A DNA stretch of 64,000 nt from the NCBI GenBank assembly GCA_029851415.1, contig CM056743.1, forward strand, positions 248,001 to 312,000, given 5' to 3'. The notes beneath the pieces are model-generated. The model saw only the letters and a list, made by a program, of their open reading frames with translations, made no database searches and was not told the DNA's origin. A program made the translations under genes and the position numbers. Positions 12,775-24,445 of this stretch are shown here, piece by piece. Source of the stretch: Eretmocerus hayati. Its lineage: Eukaryota > Arthropoda > Insecta > Hymenoptera > Aphelinidae. Numbering within the stretch: the first letter of the stretch is position 1; every line of letters begins with the position of its first letter.

Positions 12775-13731
12775 TTATTTTCTATTATTTCTTGGAACAT
12801 GGGCATGGGGCTCGGCCTCGATTTCAGACAAAACGAGGTAAAGGGCTCCATTGGTCGGTCGAGATTGCTCAAAACCGCCCTCATACTCAGGCCAGTATTT
12901 GTGATCGGTCTTGCGACCACCAAGTGTTTTATATAGGTCCCAACCAAGTTCAAACTTGAGATATTGCAAGTCGGTACGAGATAAATTTAATTGCCAGGAA
13001 AATATGACATTGCCCTGAAACTGAGAGTCAAAATTTAAAATATTAGGGTTTATCAGGCCCATCATTAATCTTGATGCATTTCTAGATTCAAGAAACTTGA
13101 CAATCTCATCAGGCAGACGAGTTTGCGCTACAACACGCGCGTGCTTATCATATTTTACATTTCCGACTGCACTCATCGAATGGGAACCGGATGGTCGTAT
13201 AAATGATCGGTATGAATTGATGTTCAAAATACGTATAGAAAGATAAGGATTAGGAAAATTATTGACGTTCAGAGGATTCGCGAAGGACTCAGAAGACATA
13301 CCTTCGCTAAGAATGTTAACACGACTCTCTACCCTCATGTTGAGGGAAGATTTTATTTGGTATTTCATCTGAAAAGATACCAGATCAGAATGATTATTTG
13401 AACAGAGCCGCTTTTGCTCGTGCCAAATTTCATGCCCAAATCGGCTGAATTGAATAGACGTCATGTCTGGCAATGAAGGATAAGCGCAAGATTGAGCCAT
13501 CTGGACGTCCGTCAATACAGAAGAGTAATAATCTTGTTTGTCAGATTCAATATTCGACAAATTGTCATGATCTGATACTATATTTTCAGAAAAGTCAGAT
13601 GATAAGCTTGATTGTTCATCAGACTCAGGAGTTAGGGGTGAAAGGAATAATACGGAAGTGATAGTGAAAGTGGATAGACACACGTGCGAATGGAGATTAA
13701 TGCAAATTTTTTGAAAAACGTGACAGTGCAA
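12775..13731 (-). CDS. Unrecognised 318-codon open frame
   Basis: I do not recognise this protein. Its first half is rich in Ser, Asp and Glu (an acidic SDEQSS/SDFSEN/SDHDN stretch around residues 35-65), and the second half is more hydrophobic and aromatic. There is no zinc knuckle, protease, RT or integrase motif. A second minus-strand frame (12309-12953) overlaps its 3' end and may be a frameshifted continuation. The plus-strand frame at 13684 starts divergently and overlaps the first codons. The neighbourhood (a promoter-like repeat to the left, a gypsy gag fragment to the right) suggests a decayed element rather than a host gene. It could also be a chance frame, but its length is notable in this AT-rich setting. 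Confidence 0.35.
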   Translation of the reverse strand: MHCHVFQKICINLHSHVCLSTFTITSVLFLSPLTPESDEQSSLSSDFSENIVSDHDNLSNIESDKQDYYSSVLTDVQMAQSCAYPSLPDMTSIQFSRFGHEIWHEQKRLCSNNHSDLVSFQMKYQIKSSLNMRVESRVNILSEGMSSESFANPLNVNNFPNPYLSIRILNINSYRSFIRPSGSHSMSAVGNVKYDKHARVVAQTRLPDEIVKFLESRNASRLMMGLINPNILNFDSQFQGNVIFSWQLNLSRTDLQYLKFELGWDLYKTLGGRKTDHKYWPEYEGGFEQSRPTNGALYLVLSEIEAEPHAHVPRNNRK

Positions 13732-14064
13732 GAATTGGACAAAGAAACATTAGTGGAAATTTTGAGCAAATTTCCCGCGGTAGCGGTATTGCAACGCTTC
13801 AATATCGACGAACTTCGTGGAGTCACACGGAAAATTCGCCAGGAAGAATTTGACGAATCATCAATCAAGAGAGTCACCGACGGTGAAGCGAGAGCAAAAA
13901 GCAAAGAAAGTGAAATTCCTGAGGCAAGTGACTCCCAGTTGAACATAAACAAGGCCGCAATAGGAGAGAGTGAGCATTCCAGTGACAGTAAATACAACAG
14001 CGCTGACAGTGGAGATCATTCAGAGCTTGTCGAGTTAGACAGCTCTAGGCAGAGCAACGAGTAA
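13684..14064 (+). CDS. Unrecognised 126-codon acidic open frame
   Basis: The predicted 126-residue protein has a helical-looking N-terminal half (about residues 10-55, with alternating Leu/Val/Phe and charged residues) followed by a Ser/Glu/Asp-rich tail. It has no recognised domain. It starts divergently from, and overlaps, the minus-strand frame ending at 13731. A small helical N-terminus with an acidic tail could be the start of a retroelement gag, but that is a guess. A/T-rich sequence follows with no splice or poly(A) signal I would insist on. Confidence 0.3.
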   Translation: MRMEINANFLKNVTVQELDKETLVEILSKFPAVAVLQRFNIDELRGVTRKIRQEEFDESSIKRVTDGEARAKSKESEIPEASDSQLNINKAAIGESEHSSDSKYNSADSGDHSELVELDSSRQSNE

Positions 14065-14179
14065 TATGTACAACCACTGTATCTCTAATAATGTTCTCAC
14101 AATACATGTATAAAACGGAGTACTATCAGTTATTCCAGTGTACTCATAATACATCTTGCATATTCTACAATCTTTCCTA

Positions 14180-14962
14180 GAGGGGGGCATGATATGGCTT
14201 CAAGTGCAATGGTTTCACCTCGTTTTTGAACATGGGCTCAATTTTTCTACCCCTGTAACAGCCTCGAATATTTGAAAATAAAATAGGGAATTTCACAAGC
14301 ATTTGCTTTTGAATATCAGAACTTTGCACGTAAAGAATATTACCCTGATTTGACTTCGATTGTCACAAGTACAGCGGCCATAACCCAAAAATTTTCAGCC
14401 ATTGTCTACTCAATAACCTTGGACCTCGACCTTTCATCACATACAATTCTAAATCTTTGGTTTGGTTCGCATAACAAGCTCGCATTTTCAATTTGCCCAG
14501 AGGATATAATTGTACATCACCGTAACTGGTTGATTTCAAATCACTTTGGTACAACTGTTCATTTGGAAAGAGCTGTTCTGTATCACTTTCGGATATTGCG
14601 GCCACGTACGAACCCATATCGATCTTCATACTAACAGTAATTTTATTCAAAACAATTTGTGTAAACATTGGCTCTGCTTCTATTTTGTGAATTTTACCTT
14701 CGGAATGGATTGGATAGAAATCGTAAGGGCAATTTTGATCATCATTTGACGCGTCCGAATCTGAGCTTGCAGCGCCCTTATCTCTTAGCGTGTGACATTT
14801 CTTACCAGCATTAGGATCATAATCATCACAAAATAGGAGCTTGAATACTGCCATCTTGCCATGCTTTGTGATGCATACTCTTTCCAAATGTCCCGTTTTT
14901 TTACAGAAATTACAAGATTTATCGTGCAAACGACAGAAGCGCGTTACATGGTTGTCTTGCAT
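14180..14962 (-). pseudogene. Ty3/gypsy nucleocapsid and protease fragment
   Basis: The minus-strand frame 14962-14363 carries a zinc knuckle (C-N-F-C-K-K-T-G-H-L-E-R-V-C, about residues 18-31), then an aspartic-protease-like stretch with DMGS where gypsy proteases have D-[ST]-G-[AS], and a LLSRQWL segment typical of the protease-RT linker. After the stop, linker-like residues (KPLHLKPYHAPL) can be read in another frame down to about 14180, where the element ends without any RT. It is a broken retrotransposon remnant: RT, RNase H, integrase and the 3' LTR are missing. Confidence 0.7.
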
Positions 14963-15622
14963 ACCGCAACAAAAACGAGATTTTCTGAATTCCGAGAAAA
15001 GTTCTTGGCTCTTTCTGAGTTGTGTTTACCTCTGCTTTGCTGCTGATTTTGTCGATCTCTGGCTCGTGGATTTTGGACTGCTGAGTCGCTGCTGCTTGAA
15101 CACTGATTCATCGTTGCTTTTTCGGCATTTTCCACTGCTGCTCTTCGTGTGGCTGCCATCTTCACAGCGCTGGTATATGTTAGATACTCTTTGCTAGAAA
15201 GAGCTATTCTCGTGTCTTGATCTCTGATGCCGCATACCAGCTGATCTCTAAGTGCGTAATTCAGATTTCCGGAATTACAATGAAGCGATAGCTCTTGAAG
15301 ACGTGCCGCATATTCAGCAACCGATTCTGTGAGCTCTTGTTTAACCCTATGAAGGTTGGATCGCTCCATTGCCTCATTTTTCTTTGGGTGCAAATGATGT
15401 TGCATGATTGTCACGAGCTCGTCATATTCTTTTGTAATAGGTTTCACATTCATGGATAGGTTCTGCAGCAACGCATACGTTGCGCTTCCGCACTTTGATA
15501 GCAGGAAAGCCACTTTTGATGACGGAGTCATCTTTCGGCGCGGTGCGAGTGAATCCGTGATTGGGAATCCATGTGGACACGCTCTCAGTTGGGGGTGCGT
15601 TTGCTATGTTATGCGCAGGCAC
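14944..15622 (-). pseudogene. Ty3/gypsy gag (capsid) fragment
   Basis: The frame 15531-14944 encodes a retrotransposon-gag capsid-like region: KCGSATYALLQNL, then a helical segment containing EYDELVTIMQHHL and ESVAEYAARLQELSLHCN, and the DQLVCGIRD motif common in insect gypsy gags. A basic Gln/Arg/Ser-rich tail leads into the zinc knuckle encoded by the next frame, which overlaps it by 19 bp. A second frame (15622-15422) may hold the N-terminus after a frameshift. Together with the protease fragment this is a gag-pro remnant on the minus strand. No LTR was identified upstream. Confidence 0.7.
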
Positions 15623-17032
15623 CGCGTGTCGCGCTATACTTGATATTAGTAATATATGCTCAACATTATACTAGGTGCTGTATATATGTGCTATATCTAA
15701 CGACTTTTGGCCTATGGCCTGATGCTCGCGCTCGTTGCTGCGTGTATGTGTGTGTATTCTTTCACAAATGACGGCACTCGTTCATGGAAATTTTGATGAC
15801 ATTCGCAATGCGTGTGCATTACATATTTGAGAACTCGTTTGAGATTGGAATCATATCCATATTAGGGATTTCAATGTAGACTTTTTTGAGAATTCTTTTT
15901 GGCAATTGCTAGAATTTTCAAGAGTAACCTTTGTCTGAGATTTGAAAGAAAATTCACATCAGGCGATGACAAAACGCCATTCTCGAAACTCTGATACACC
16001 ACCGAGCTCAAGTCTAGACTATTCTAGCCTGATATCTATAGTATATACAGAATCGGAAACTTTTCTCTCATATCACACGTTTTATAATGATCGTATGATA
16101 AAGCGAGTCCTCAATTTCAGAGCGTCGCATTATAGGTCTCCCAGATGTTGAGTAAAATTTTGAGTTTACAATGACCAATTTCTAAGATAGGAACAATGGA
16201 AGTAATGAACCAATTCCTGATTATATATGAATGAGACTTCGAGGCACCACACTGGTATTGAATACATGTTTTATGATTTCAACTAATGTAGGGTACCCTC
16301 ATCAAGCCAATTTCTCAATAACTTTAGCCCATCTCAATATTCTCGAACGTACTTCAACTCGTTTGGAAGCTCGTCTCAAGAACTTCGAAATGAGCTGAAG
16401 TACGTCTAATTTTTATAAATCGGAGGCAAGCTGTTTAAAATTTCCCAGAAAGTGATTTCTAGGGGTTCACGAAAATGTGTACCCAACTTGCCGAGCAACT
16501 TGCCCCCATCATTTAAAACCATGTCAATTGGCGATAAAATGCATGAAATCGTTTTCATATGATTTTCACGCCGTGCAACCACATTTGGAGCTTTTCGCCG
16601 GTCCGAACCATTATTTCCGTTTACCTCCAAATTTTGCATATTCTAGATCGATGTTTTCCAACTCTAAAAACGGGTTTCGAAGGTCTTAAAACAAGGTATA
16701 CAATACGGTTAAGAACTTTAAGATCCGCCAAACTAAAAAAATTCGCACCGGTTTCACTAAACGCAATTTCTTCGTTGATTTTTTAGCTGTGCAATCGCGA
16801 AAAATGGAAAAACCACTGCAACCAACCAACCAAAAGTATTGTGAGTAATTTTGTAGATTTTTCGTCCTTGATGTTTAATATATAAGACCAAATAATCATC
16901 TCATATACAAAAAGTATTGTTTTCCTCATAGTTTGGGGTTAGTAACTAGGGGAAATCGCTCCCGGGGCCATACCTGACAAGGGCCAATTCGCCATGCTTA
17001 GCCGCCTAGTCCCTTTGGCATGCTTCGTAACC
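15623..17032. other. Non-coding stretch, nothing firm
   Basis: No supported gene. Around 16290-16420 there are TGAGCTGAAGTACG-type words that also occur in the MITE-rich region near 44.2-44.95 kb, so part of it may be decayed MITE sequence. Confidence 0.4.
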
Positions 17033-17388
17033 TCAATGAGGACTATCGATTGTCTGAGTTTTCGGCCTCATTAGTCAACTATTGGAGAGTACTACCATTT
17101 GTTTATAATAGGTTTTTTTTTGTTCAAACCTATGTAATCCCAACCAAAAATATGCTAGAGCAATACATTTTTTTGAATCTGTAGATTTTTTTCACTAGCT
17201 AGAAGGTGAGACCAGAGCGAACACGCTCAAAGTTATACCCACAGAGCTATAGGCATTAATCCTCGAAAAGTGTCGTTTTTTACAGTAATTCATTGTTAAT
17301 AATTTTTTCCGGCCAGCGAAATTTGTTCGGAAGTAGTAGACATGGTTCTATGGAGTGTCCTGCACCTATCTTCCACCGCCAAAAAAAA
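17033..17388 (-). repeat. Right copy of the 14-kb-spaced inverted repeat
   Basis: Reverse complement of 2991-3395, ending in TTCCACCGCC. The blocks align colinearly with scattered substitutions and small indels. Confidence 0.6.
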
Positions 17389-17811
17389 TCTAATTCTCCT
17401 GGTCTGTAGGTCTAGGCTGATAATGAAGATATCTTTAGCATGTAGTTTTTTTGGAAAAGTGCTTGGTGAGAAATCTTGTCTCAACATGAATATGAGAAAG
17501 GGGATTCGATCATCTCATCCCTCTCCTTACATATTTCCAATCAAGGTGGAGAGTTTTCATCTGTACCTTTGCTTCTTTTATCAGAGAAAAATTGAACATA
17601 AGCTACATTCCCTTTTCAACTTCTCATTGCTACTGCAATGTTGACTGTTCCTATGATGATATTCCCCTCACGGTACACATCAGAGGTCTTACTTCATCAT
17701 CAATTTACTAGTTCAATATTTGATATCAATTTCTGGAAAAATGTGGTCGCTGGAAAATTTGCAGCAATCACACACTGTGGTAAACAGTTTTTCGAACATG
17801 AATCAAGGTTT

Positions 17812-19184
17812 TTGCTTTCTCAAAGAGAAAGGGTTGTATTCGTGACAAGATATTTTTGCTCAATTCTTTTACTCAAATCAATCTTCCTCCCTGAAAATCT
17901 TCATCCATAGCGAATCGGCTCTCACCATTTTGTTTCTCTCGCCGAGATCTTCCCATCTTGAGTTTTTACTCCAGGCTTATCCCTGGTCCTCCAACAATTT
18001 AACTTTCTCTGTTGTTGTCCGTGTCCGTTCGTATGTATGACTGTACAACTTAATTTTTCGTCCACGGTTTCTCCTCAGCGTTTCGACCGATCTTTCCCAA
18101 ATTCATATGGGTGGTAGAGCACCATGCAGAGATATGCTGAAAGGATTTATGGCTCACTCTATGGAACCGTTTTCAATTAATAAGTCTTCGAGAATAAAAA
18201 TGTCAAAATTTTCCAAAAATCGATTATCTTATATTCAAATACCTTTTCTCAGAACCAACGCATCAAAATTTGCGTCACCTAAACAACCATTTTTTCATCA
18301 TTCCCTGTCAATTGTTTGATGTGTAATTTTCATTCATATCTATCTCTACCAATTGAATCATGAATCCTCTATAGATGGGAAAAAGATCATGTACAGTTCT
18401 TTTCCCATACATTTCAACGTGATTTCGTATCAACCATTCGATCAAAAATGGCCAGATGAACATTTCATTCAACTCCCCTTATGAAGTTTTTCTAGACATA
18501 AACTCTAAAAGTTCCTAATAATTTCTTGGAAATTTTAACATTTTTACTTTTCGACACTCATTAATCGAGAACTGTTCAATAGATTGAGCTATGAATCCTT
18601 TCAGCACATCTTTGTATGGTACTCTACCATCCACATAAATTTGAGATAGATCGGTCGGGAGGCTGAGGAGAAACCGTGGACGAAAAATCATAGAATTCAT
18701 TCCATGACGACAGATTTTTGACAAACTTTACCATTCAGATCATTTGTTTATTCTAAAAATCACCATTCATACTCAATCAGCTTCCACTATTCTGTTCGAC
18801 TTGACGATATCTTTCTATTGTAAGGCACGTTTTTTCCTCCAGGGTCATCCCCGGTCCTCTACCAATTCAACTATCTCTGTCGACATGCATGTCCGTTAGA
18901 ATCTGTTATTACACCTGTTTTTTTCGACAACGGTTTTTTCTCACCCTTTCGACCGATCTTTATCAAATTAATGTGAGTGGTAGAGCACCATACGAAGATG
19001 TCCTGAAAGGATTCATAGCTTAATCTATTCGACAGTTCTCGATAAATGACTCTTCGAAATTGAAAATGTCAAAATTTTCCAAAAATCTATTATTTTATAT
19101 TCAAATATCATTTCTCAGAATCAACACATCAAATTTTGCTTCACCTAAACAACCATTTCTCCATCACTTTCCGTCAATTGATTA
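17812..19184. repeat. Second cluster of direct/inverted repeat units
   Basis: The same family as 3905-6500. Direct units occur at about 17812-18320 and 18745-19184, and an inverted unit at about 18500-18720. It carries intact versions of the site where the MITE at 4326-5160 inserted (ATCGATTATCTTATATTC near 18220). Confidence 0.6.
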
Positions 19185-19856
19185 ATGTGTAATTTTCGTA
19201 CGATCAGAGATTTAGAGCTCTCAAAGAGGAAAGCGGAACTTCTAGCTTCTCGATTGAGAGAAATGAACCTTCTCGAAAAAAGAGTTCGCATCACATATTC
19301 CAGAAATCGAGAGTCAGAGTTTAGAGAATATTTCAGTGAGGAGAGGAAAAATGTGTACTGCCGTGATATCAAAGGTCTTTTTGATGAGTTTCAATGTGAG
19401 CACGTTCCCGAGGAATGGCGTCTGTTTATCGACTCGAACAAAACCAGTTCAAGAGCTATTTTACTGCATAATGGAAATGATAGGCCTACCATTCCCATTT
19501 TTTACCGTACACAAAGTGAAGAGAACTATGAAAATGTCAAGAATCTCCTCGAAAAAGTTAATTACAAACGATATGGTTGGAATTTATGTGGTGATTTCAA
19601 AATTATTAGCATTGTTCTTGGGTTACAGTTGAGATATACGAAGTATATGTGTTTTATTTGCGAATGGGACTCTCCTATGAGAGCTGAGAACTACGTCAAA
19701 GAAGATTGGCCCAAAAGAGAGCACATTGTGCAAGGTGTGAAGAACGCCATCGCTGAGCCCTTAATTGATCCTACGAAAGTATTCCTGCCACCACTCCACA
19801 TCAAATTAGGTTTAGTAAAAAACTATATTAAGGCAATAGAGAGGACGGCAGGGTGA
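19185..19856 (+). CDS. Arthropod multi-copy uncharacterised protein fragment
   Basis: This 223-codon frame is open and protein-like. Motifs include VPEEWRLFIDS, LLHNGND, NLCGDFK, CFICEWDS (a CxxC pair), KEDWPKRE and FLPPLHIKLGL. From memory these resemble a protein family found in many copies in arthropod and cnidarian genomes, usually annotated as uncharacterised and probably carried by a mobile element. I cannot name the domain. The frame starts at the edge of a repeat cluster and ends KAIERTAG where homologues continue, so this is probably a truncated copy. No intron is needed. Confidence is high that it is coding-derived and moderate for the family. Confidence 0.6.
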   Translation: MCNFRTIRDLELSKRKAELLASRLREMNLLEKRVRITYSRNRESEFREYFSEERKNVYCRDIKGLFDEFQCEHVPEEWRLFIDSNKTSSRAILLHNGNDRPTIPIFYRTQSEENYENVKNLLEKVNYKRYGWNLCGDFKIISIVLGLQLRYTKYMCFICEWDSPMRAENYVKEDWPKREHIVQGVKNAIAEPLIDPTKVFLPPLHIKLGLVKNYIKAIERTAG

Positions 19857-21445
19857 TTTCATCCGTGAAAGATTTGATCTCAAAGTCTTCGGGTATCCGC
19901 AAGGAATATTTTGATCGATGGAAGCTCTGATCTCAAAGTCTCCAAGCTTTTGCTATGAAAATATGAGTTCTCTTGTCATCAGGAGATGAGTTGATGCAAC
20001 TTCTGAAACGAATCTAAGTCTCAGAAAGTACGAAAGTGATTCATAATGGAAGCTTTGGTCTCAAAGTCTATGATAAGGATTTGCTCATGAGAATCAAAAA
20101 GTAAAGATGAATTGAATAAAAGTTGGAGGAATCAGAGAGTCGATTTATCGAAGAAGGCGTTGATCTATAAGTCTTTGAGCAATTGGTTATAAGTTATAAG
20201 CGTAAGTTATGAGCAATCGGTTATATCGGTTATAGTTTTTGGTGTATAACTGGTTACAGCTGTCTGTCAGAACAAAAGTAGATAATTTAGACCCGACATC
20301 TCGATCATCACAGACAAGACAGCTCACATTCACTCCCAAGTGACATCTTCATAGATCTTAGCCAAAAGAAGCAAATTATGAGTTACCGGCGCGGCGTCTA
20401 ATTTAATGGGTCAGAATGGTTCAAACTAGTTACAGATGACAATTGTCGCAAACAAGGATTACATTCTGAATATTTGAGACGATTTGGGAATATAATTTTT
20501 GTTTGAGACACGTGATAACAGTTACTTGTTCAAACAATTTGGGAACATTCTGATTTGCAACGGTAACTAACGTTTGGCCACTTTTTATCCATCAAGATGT
20601 CCCTTGAGAGTGAGTATGAGCTGTCTTGCATGTGTTCTTTGACATATTGGGTCTCAATAATCTATTTCAGGTTTAAGAGGCAACCGTAACTAGTTAAACA
20701 CCAAGAACTGCATATAGTTTAGAGCTTACATCATCCATCCAATTCCTGAAGATTTGCCTCACTGATTGAGTACACGAGTTCAATATATACTCATTCGCCC
20801 AATGTGCATCAGATTATGTCGGAACTCACACTCATGGCGAAGACAGATTGGCTTGCATATTTCTATACATTTTAAGAGTTAGGCTATGCTTGAGTCAGTC
20901 TTCTGGAGGGAAGATCAACCATCGTGTCTCCCAGAACAATTACTCTTCGCAAATTCAATCACGTATCTCTTCTTATTGTGCAATTATTGATGTAGATTTG
21001 TTCTAAAGTGATGCAGCCGCCTCGGAATAGCTCAGACGATTATTGCGAATGATCAGCTAAGGCTGTGCTCAAATGATTGTCGGGTAACGCACATACAAGC
21101 ATGCACGACCTTCACACAGAGAATATGGCGCACAGCGAGAAATCGAGACGAATTCTTGGTATTTAGCGCCCATGCTTTTAGACAGCTGCCAGCGACCAAA
21201 ACTTCGTTTTGATTTCTCGCTGTGCGGCATTTGCGGGGCGAGATAGTTACGCGCCGTAAGATCACACGGATCCCTATGTTTAAATCCAGCTACATTCCCC
21301 CCTTGAGCCAATGCGCCCCACCGCCGGTGAAAAAATTCTACATTCCACTGGTTGATGTCACTCGTAAATTTGCATCAGGAGGCTATCGGCTCAGGTTTCT
21401 GCTACGGTGTACTTCATCACTCATTACTACTTTATTAGTACAGTT
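19857..21445. other. Non-coding stretch
   Basis: The word GATCTCAAAGTCT and close variants recur at about 19875, 19928, 20058 and 20164, a weak irregular repetition. A small inverted repeat of GAGAAATC/GATTTCTC blocks spans 21128-21230. Nothing else could be supported. Confidence 0.4.
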
Positions 21446-21702
21446 GAGGTCCCGACTCACAGTGACTCCGGCAGATAGAGGTAACACAGAAACTGCTCCT
21501 TGTAGGCAGAAGAGGAAAGCCCGTTCACGCAGTGCACGGCCACACCCAAAAATTCAGCATTGGGATTCCCTATATGGCTTACCTAAAAAGGTGAAAGTGG
21601 ACTGAAGGCCAATGAGTTGACAGTACATATGACGCGCGAGTGAGAGGGACGAGTACGTTCGAGACGGGCTCGAATAGATTTTGGAATCTGGCAATCTGCG
21701 AC
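21446..21702 (+). repeat. Dispersed direct repeat, partner at 62687-62944
   Basis: About 257 bp share many blocks with 62687-62944, including CTTGTAGGCAGAAGAGGA, AGCCCGTTCACGCAGT and ATGACGCGCGAGTGAGAG. Homology stops at both ends in unrelated flanks. It may be a SINE or an internal retroelement fragment; I saw no clear tRNA-type A/B boxes. Confidence 0.65.
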
Positions 21703-22232
21703 ATTTCTTCCTCATAGATTAGGAAGATTTTGAGGGATGAAAAAATTTTTCGTTACATTTCTGATCTTGACAACAGTAATGATTTGATAGTAGGGTTCAT
21801 TTCTGCGTTTGTTGATATCAGTTGACTAGGAGCGCCGGATTGAACATTCCCAAGTCGGTCAGTATATGAGGCTACATATGATTGCCCTTGCGGTTCGGGC
21901 GTGACACTACCATTTCTATAATGTAAAATTTCACTCCATGACCCTACAATCAGTAATTTTAGCGCATCGAATATCCCACATTTATGAAACACGTACAGAA
22001 GGCCGAGATTCAAGGTAGTTTTGCCAGTATAATTCAAATATCTTCAGAATCCATCCAGCCATGTTTTGGTCCTTTCTTTATAATTGAACTCATTAATGGA
22101 CTTCTGAACTTTCGCCAGCTCTTGTGACGGCCGAGTCATTCCATTTTCCTCTCTCCCTGGACCGATTATTGTACTAATAATATATTATGATCTAGCAAAA
22201 GCACGTGAAGAGTTGCTGCTTAGTGAAAGCGA

Positions 22233-22234
<2 letters not shown>
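21703..22234. other. Non-coding stretch, nothing recognised
   Basis: Flank of the R1-clade insertion. No feature was recognised. Confidence 0.4.

Positions 22235-22267
<33 letters not shown>
22235..22267 (+). repeat. (GA)n microsatellite at 5' edge of R1-clade copy A
   Basis: About 16 GA units lie immediately before the first bases of the retrotransposon (GCCCCGTAGG). A longer (GA)n tract abuts the 3' end of the same copy. Confidence 0.9.
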
Positions 22268-22268
<1 letters not shown>

Positions 22269-22519
22269 CCCCGTAGGGGGCTTTGGGTGTGACCTTAGGG
22301 TTGCACTTGGAGCTTGAGGGAGCGACGCCCCTCCAGACCCGAGTCCTACACTTACACTAACACACACACTACACCATACATGCACCATACTCACGCCTGC
22401 TCAAGCACTACACAAACATACCAACATCATACAGGACACGCATCACACAGAACACACCCGTGCTGGTTTGGTCCGGGGTCGGCCAGCATGCGATTCCAGG
22501 CCCTGGAAGAAGAAAGAAG

Positions 22520-24445
22520 ATGATGTCCAGCATTGACGGCAAGAATTCCCCAAGTAAAGCGGGGCCCCATTCGGATCTTGGGGGGGGGGGGGGGGGGCAA
22601 TGATGCAAAACGCGCCACCAGTGGCACACTTGGCTGGTGGACTCACGCGTAAAGCTACAAGCGATGGAAATACGCCTCTGGCGAAGATAGTTGGAGGAAA
22701 GGACCAACACCAGAAAGGAGTAGACCTCACCCCGAACAGCAGGAAGAGAAAGGGTCTGGGTGAGGAAGTAGATAAGCGAACGCTGAAGCAATCGAAGCTC
22801 ACATTCTTGAGCCAAAAAAAGAAGAACGCGAAGGTTGCTGCAGAAGCGCAAGCGGCGGCAGACAAGCTGATGAAGATCAACCCCGCGATCAAGATCCAGC
22901 TTACGCAAGACAAGAACAAGGGAGACGATACCGCCGATTCCAGCTCAGATTCAGGGGACTCTAACACCACCACGGAGTCCCAGAACTCAGAAGACACCCT
23001 GACATCCAAGGACTGTGACCGCGGACTCGAAAAAGGTCAAAAAACACCGGAGGATATGGACATCGATCGGTTCCCCACACCTGAGAAGGCCAGTCGACAA
23101 AGAAGTGGAGACAAGGCCCCCGATCTAATGGAAGGATGGAGGGACTTGAAAATGTGCCGAGAACAGATGGAGGAGAAGACTCATCCTCTCCTCGACCACC
23201 TGAACTTGGTCATAGGGATAGCCGAGTCTGCCTCCAACATCCCAGAAGGAACTCAGGGCGACATGGAAGAGCTCAAGAAGATTGGCCACGCTCTCGAAGG
23301 CCTACTTGCGGCAGACAAAGGGAAGAGAGCGGCTTTCGAGACCACACTTCTCGAAGCGGAGAAGACCCTAAAAATGAAGAGGAGTGCGCAGCCCTCTGGG
23401 CCAGCCGCGTCGGGAAGCGGCACACAGGGAAGGGGGGCGAATAAACCGGAATCGCGACAAGGGAAACAGCACGATACGAAGAGGACGCGACGCGGACATC
23501 CATCGGAAGCCCTCGAAACACGGCGCTCGACATCGACTCCTAATAGGCCCAAGCAGGACGGGCCTTGGCAGGAAGTGGTCTCTAAGAGAAATACAAAGAG
23601 GGCAAAGAAAAGCGGTCAATCAAGTGACACCGCTGGGAAGAATGCAAAGATGAAGCCAAGAAGAGCGGAATCCGACGCCGTTCTCGTCACGGCAAACCAA
23701 GGTGGGTTAAGCTACGCAGATATGCTGCGCAAGATGTAGACGGATGACCTTAATGAAGAAGTCTAAAGTCACGGACTTCGACAAGACACAGGAAGGACAA
23801 ATCCTCATTGAACTGAGGAAGGGCACCGACGCTGCAGCCATCAAAGCGGCTATGACACCAGTCGTCGGGCAAGAAGGGGCCGTCCACTGCCTCGCAAATA
23901 GCATGACCCTCGAGGTTCTCGGAGTCGACTGCGATGTCGACAAAACTAAAGTGCAGAAGGACCTCGCGAAGGCCCTACCAGAAAACGAGGATGGAGCCAT
24001 TATAGTCAAGAGCCTGCGAATCGGCTCCCGAGGCACCCAAACAGCGGTTGTGTCCATCCCAGCGAGGCTCGCTCACCGCCTCCTGGACTGGAAAGAACCC
24101 AAGGTGGGATGGAGCAGAGTGAGAATCCGCGAGAAGGGAGGCATCCCACGCTGCTATAACTGCCTAGAGTATGGCCAAAAGGCCTCAGGCTGCAAAAAAG
24201 AGAAGGCAGAGGAACATCAACCGAAACTCTGCCTCCAGTGCGGTGAACCAGGACACCTCGCCGCTACCTGTGGAGAGAAACCAAAATGCCTCAGCTGCGT
24301 GGCTATCGGAACCAGATCTGACCACAGGTCGGGCTCCAGCAACTGCACAGCCTACCAAAATGCGAGGGCGACACATAGACGCAGGGGGGGAAGAAATGGC
24401 GAACTTCATCCAAGCCAACCTCAGGAGAAGCGGGGACGCTTGTGA
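22520..24445 (+). pseudogene. R1-clade ORF1 (gag-like), copy A, broken
   Basis: ORF1 of this clade encodes the RNA-binding protein of the retrotransposition RNP. The frame 22600-23739 gives a charged N-terminal part (nuclear-signal-like KRKGLGEE region, a basic Arg/Lys-rich second half). It is stopped by TAG at 23737. A 4-bp deletion near 23770, judged against copy B, puts the rest in another frame, 23744-24445. That part holds three CCHC-type knuckles: CYNCLEYGQKASGC, CLQCGEPGHLAATC and CLSC-x11-SSNC-like. An in-frame-looking start at 22520 is separated from 22600 by a run of 18 G (22580-22597) that shifts the frame, so the true start may be 22520. The ORF1 stop seen in copy B is mutated here, and the frame runs on to 24445. 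Confidence 0.85.

Noticed and set aside
21128..21230. Small inverted repeat as an RNA gene
   Set aside because: The arms pair imperfectly and no RNA family features were seen; probably a decayed MITE end.
22408..23009. Minus-strand frames of 166-188 codons over the R1-clade ORF1
   Set aside because: Antisense shadows of the GC-rich ORF1 and its G-run, with low-complexity Phe/Ser/Pro sequences and no motif.
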